Shown here one piece after another: positions 6,552 to 7,172 of a stretch of 7,172 nucleotides of DNA. Origin of the DNA: Chthoniobacterales bacterium (GTDB lineage Bacteria > Verrucomicrobiota > Verrucomicrobiia > Chthoniobacterales > JACTMZ01); NCBI GenBank assembly GCA_017853515.1, contig JAFMJK010000112.1:1-7172 (forward strand), written 5' to 3'. Both the position numbers and the translations under genes were made by a program. How positions within the stretch are numbered: the first letter of the stretch is position 1; the number at the start of each line of letters is the position of its first letter. The notes under the pieces were generated by a model that was not told where the DNA came from, made no database searches, and saw nothing but the letters and a program-made list of their open reading frames with translations.

Positions 6552-7172
6552 TCAGTTCAAGGCTGCCTGTGCCGCGGCGAGACGGGCGATCGGCACGCGG
6601 AAGGGCGAGCAACTGACATAATCGAGCCCGATCTCGTGGCAGAATTCCACGCTGTCCGGGTCGCCGCCGTGTTCGCCGCAGATGCCCAATTTGATCTTCT
6701 TGCGCTCTTTGCGGCCGAGTTCGACAGCGATGCGCATGAGCTTGCCGACGCCCTGCGCGTCGACGCTGGCGAACGGATTTTTCTTCACGATCTCCAGTTC
6801 CTGGTAAACGGGCAGGAAGGTGCCCGAGTCATCGCGGCTCATGGCCAGCGTCGTCTGGGTGAGGTCGTTGGTGCCGAAGCTGAAGAACTCCGCGTCCTTC
6901 GCGATCTCGTCGGCGACAAGTGCGGCGCGCGGAACTTCGATCATCGTGCCGACCAGGTAGTCGAACTTCGTCTTTTTCTCCTTGGCCACTTCGGCCGCCA
7001 CGCGATGGACGAGATCGACCTGCAACTTGAGTTCTTTCGAGAAACCGGCGAGCGGAATCATGACCTCGGGGCGGACCTTGATGCCCTTTTTCTGCACCTC
7101 GGCCGCGGCCTCGAAAATGGCCCGCGCCTGCATCTCGGAAATTTCCGGATAGCTGATGCCGAGGCGGCAACC
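6552..7172 (-). CDS. ppdK: Pyruvate, phosphate dikinase, C-terminal part (truncated by window edge)
   Basis: These 206 C-terminal residues belong to pyruvate phosphate dikinase, which interconverts pyruvate + ATP + Pi and PEP + AMP + PPi in the cytosol. The frame is open to base 7172 (GCRLGISYPEISEMQAR at the edge), so the ATG at 7133 is internal, not a start. This part is the PEP/pyruvate-binding TIM-barrel domain. It shows TMIEVPRAA with a metal-ligand glutamate, FSFGTNDLTQTT with the conserved N-D pair, and GICGEHGGDP with the catalytic cysteine that protonates the enolate, followed by the terminal signature SCSPFRVPIARLAAAQA. Full-length PPDKs have about 870-910 residues, so roughly three quarters of the gene, including the nucleotide-binding and phosphohistidine domains, lies beyond the right edge. 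The SVEFCHEIGLDYVSCS stretch favours PPDK over PEP synthase. It is closed by a strong terminator just downstream, so it is the last gene of its transcript. Confidence 0.97.
   Translation of the reverse strand, partial: GCRLGISYPEISEMQARAIFEAAAEVQKKGIKVRPEVMIPLAGFSKELKLQVDLVHRVAAEVAKEKKTKFDYLVGTMIEVPRAALVADEIAKDAEFFSFGTNDLTQTTLAMSRDDSGTFLPVYQELEIVKKNPFASVDAQGVGKLMRIAVELGRKERKKIKLGICGEHGGDPDSVEFCHEIGLDYVSCSPFRVPIARLAAAQAALN

Overview
The window is GC-rich, densely coding bacterial chromosome with six protein genes, the two at the edges incomplete. Gene style and the structured intergenic repeats suggest a verrucomicrobial bacterium, possibly in the Opitutae or Spartobacteria area. That placement rests on recall of similar proteins and repeats, not on a search, and is tentative. 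No rRNA, tRNA, CRISPR array, phage gene, transposase or attachment site was seen.

Layout: positions 1-516 (minus) hold the N-terminal 172 residues of an SLC13/CitM-type permease that runs off the left edge. Divergent from it, after a short gap, is a plus-strand run: a six-TM site-2 protease (M50) with a C-terminal CBS pair (about 616-1713), a 500-residue acetyl-CoA hydrolase/CoA-transferase family protein 14 bp further on (1728-3230), and a complete citrate synthase (3302-4600) after a 71 bp gap that holds a possible promoter. A 310 bp non-coding gap (4601-4910) between convergent genes carries two structured inverted-repeat elements. Then, on the minus strand, come an exported endonuclease/exonuclease/phosphatase-fold protein (4911-6458), a strong intrinsic terminator (about 6493-6529), and the C-terminal 206 residues of pyruvate phosphate dikinase (6552-7172, running off the right edge).

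Functionally the window centres on acetyl-CoA, pyruvate and TCA metabolism. The CoA-transferase can move CoA between succinate and acetate or propionate, citrate synthase consumes acetyl-CoA, and PPDK interconverts pyruvate and PEP. The pairing of citrate synthase with this class of CoA-transferase recalls the modified TCA cycle of acetic acid bacteria, where succinyl-CoA:acetate CoA-transferase stands in for succinyl-CoA synthetase; a fermentative role in acetate or propionate formation is equally possible. The CBS-type protease, in apparent operon with the CoA-transferase, could tie membrane proteolysis to nucleotide or energy state, but that is inference.

There is no clear evidence of a new defence or mobile system. 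The least explained parts are the repeat elements at 4677-4743 and 4811-4873, and the CBS-protease/CoA-transferase pairing.
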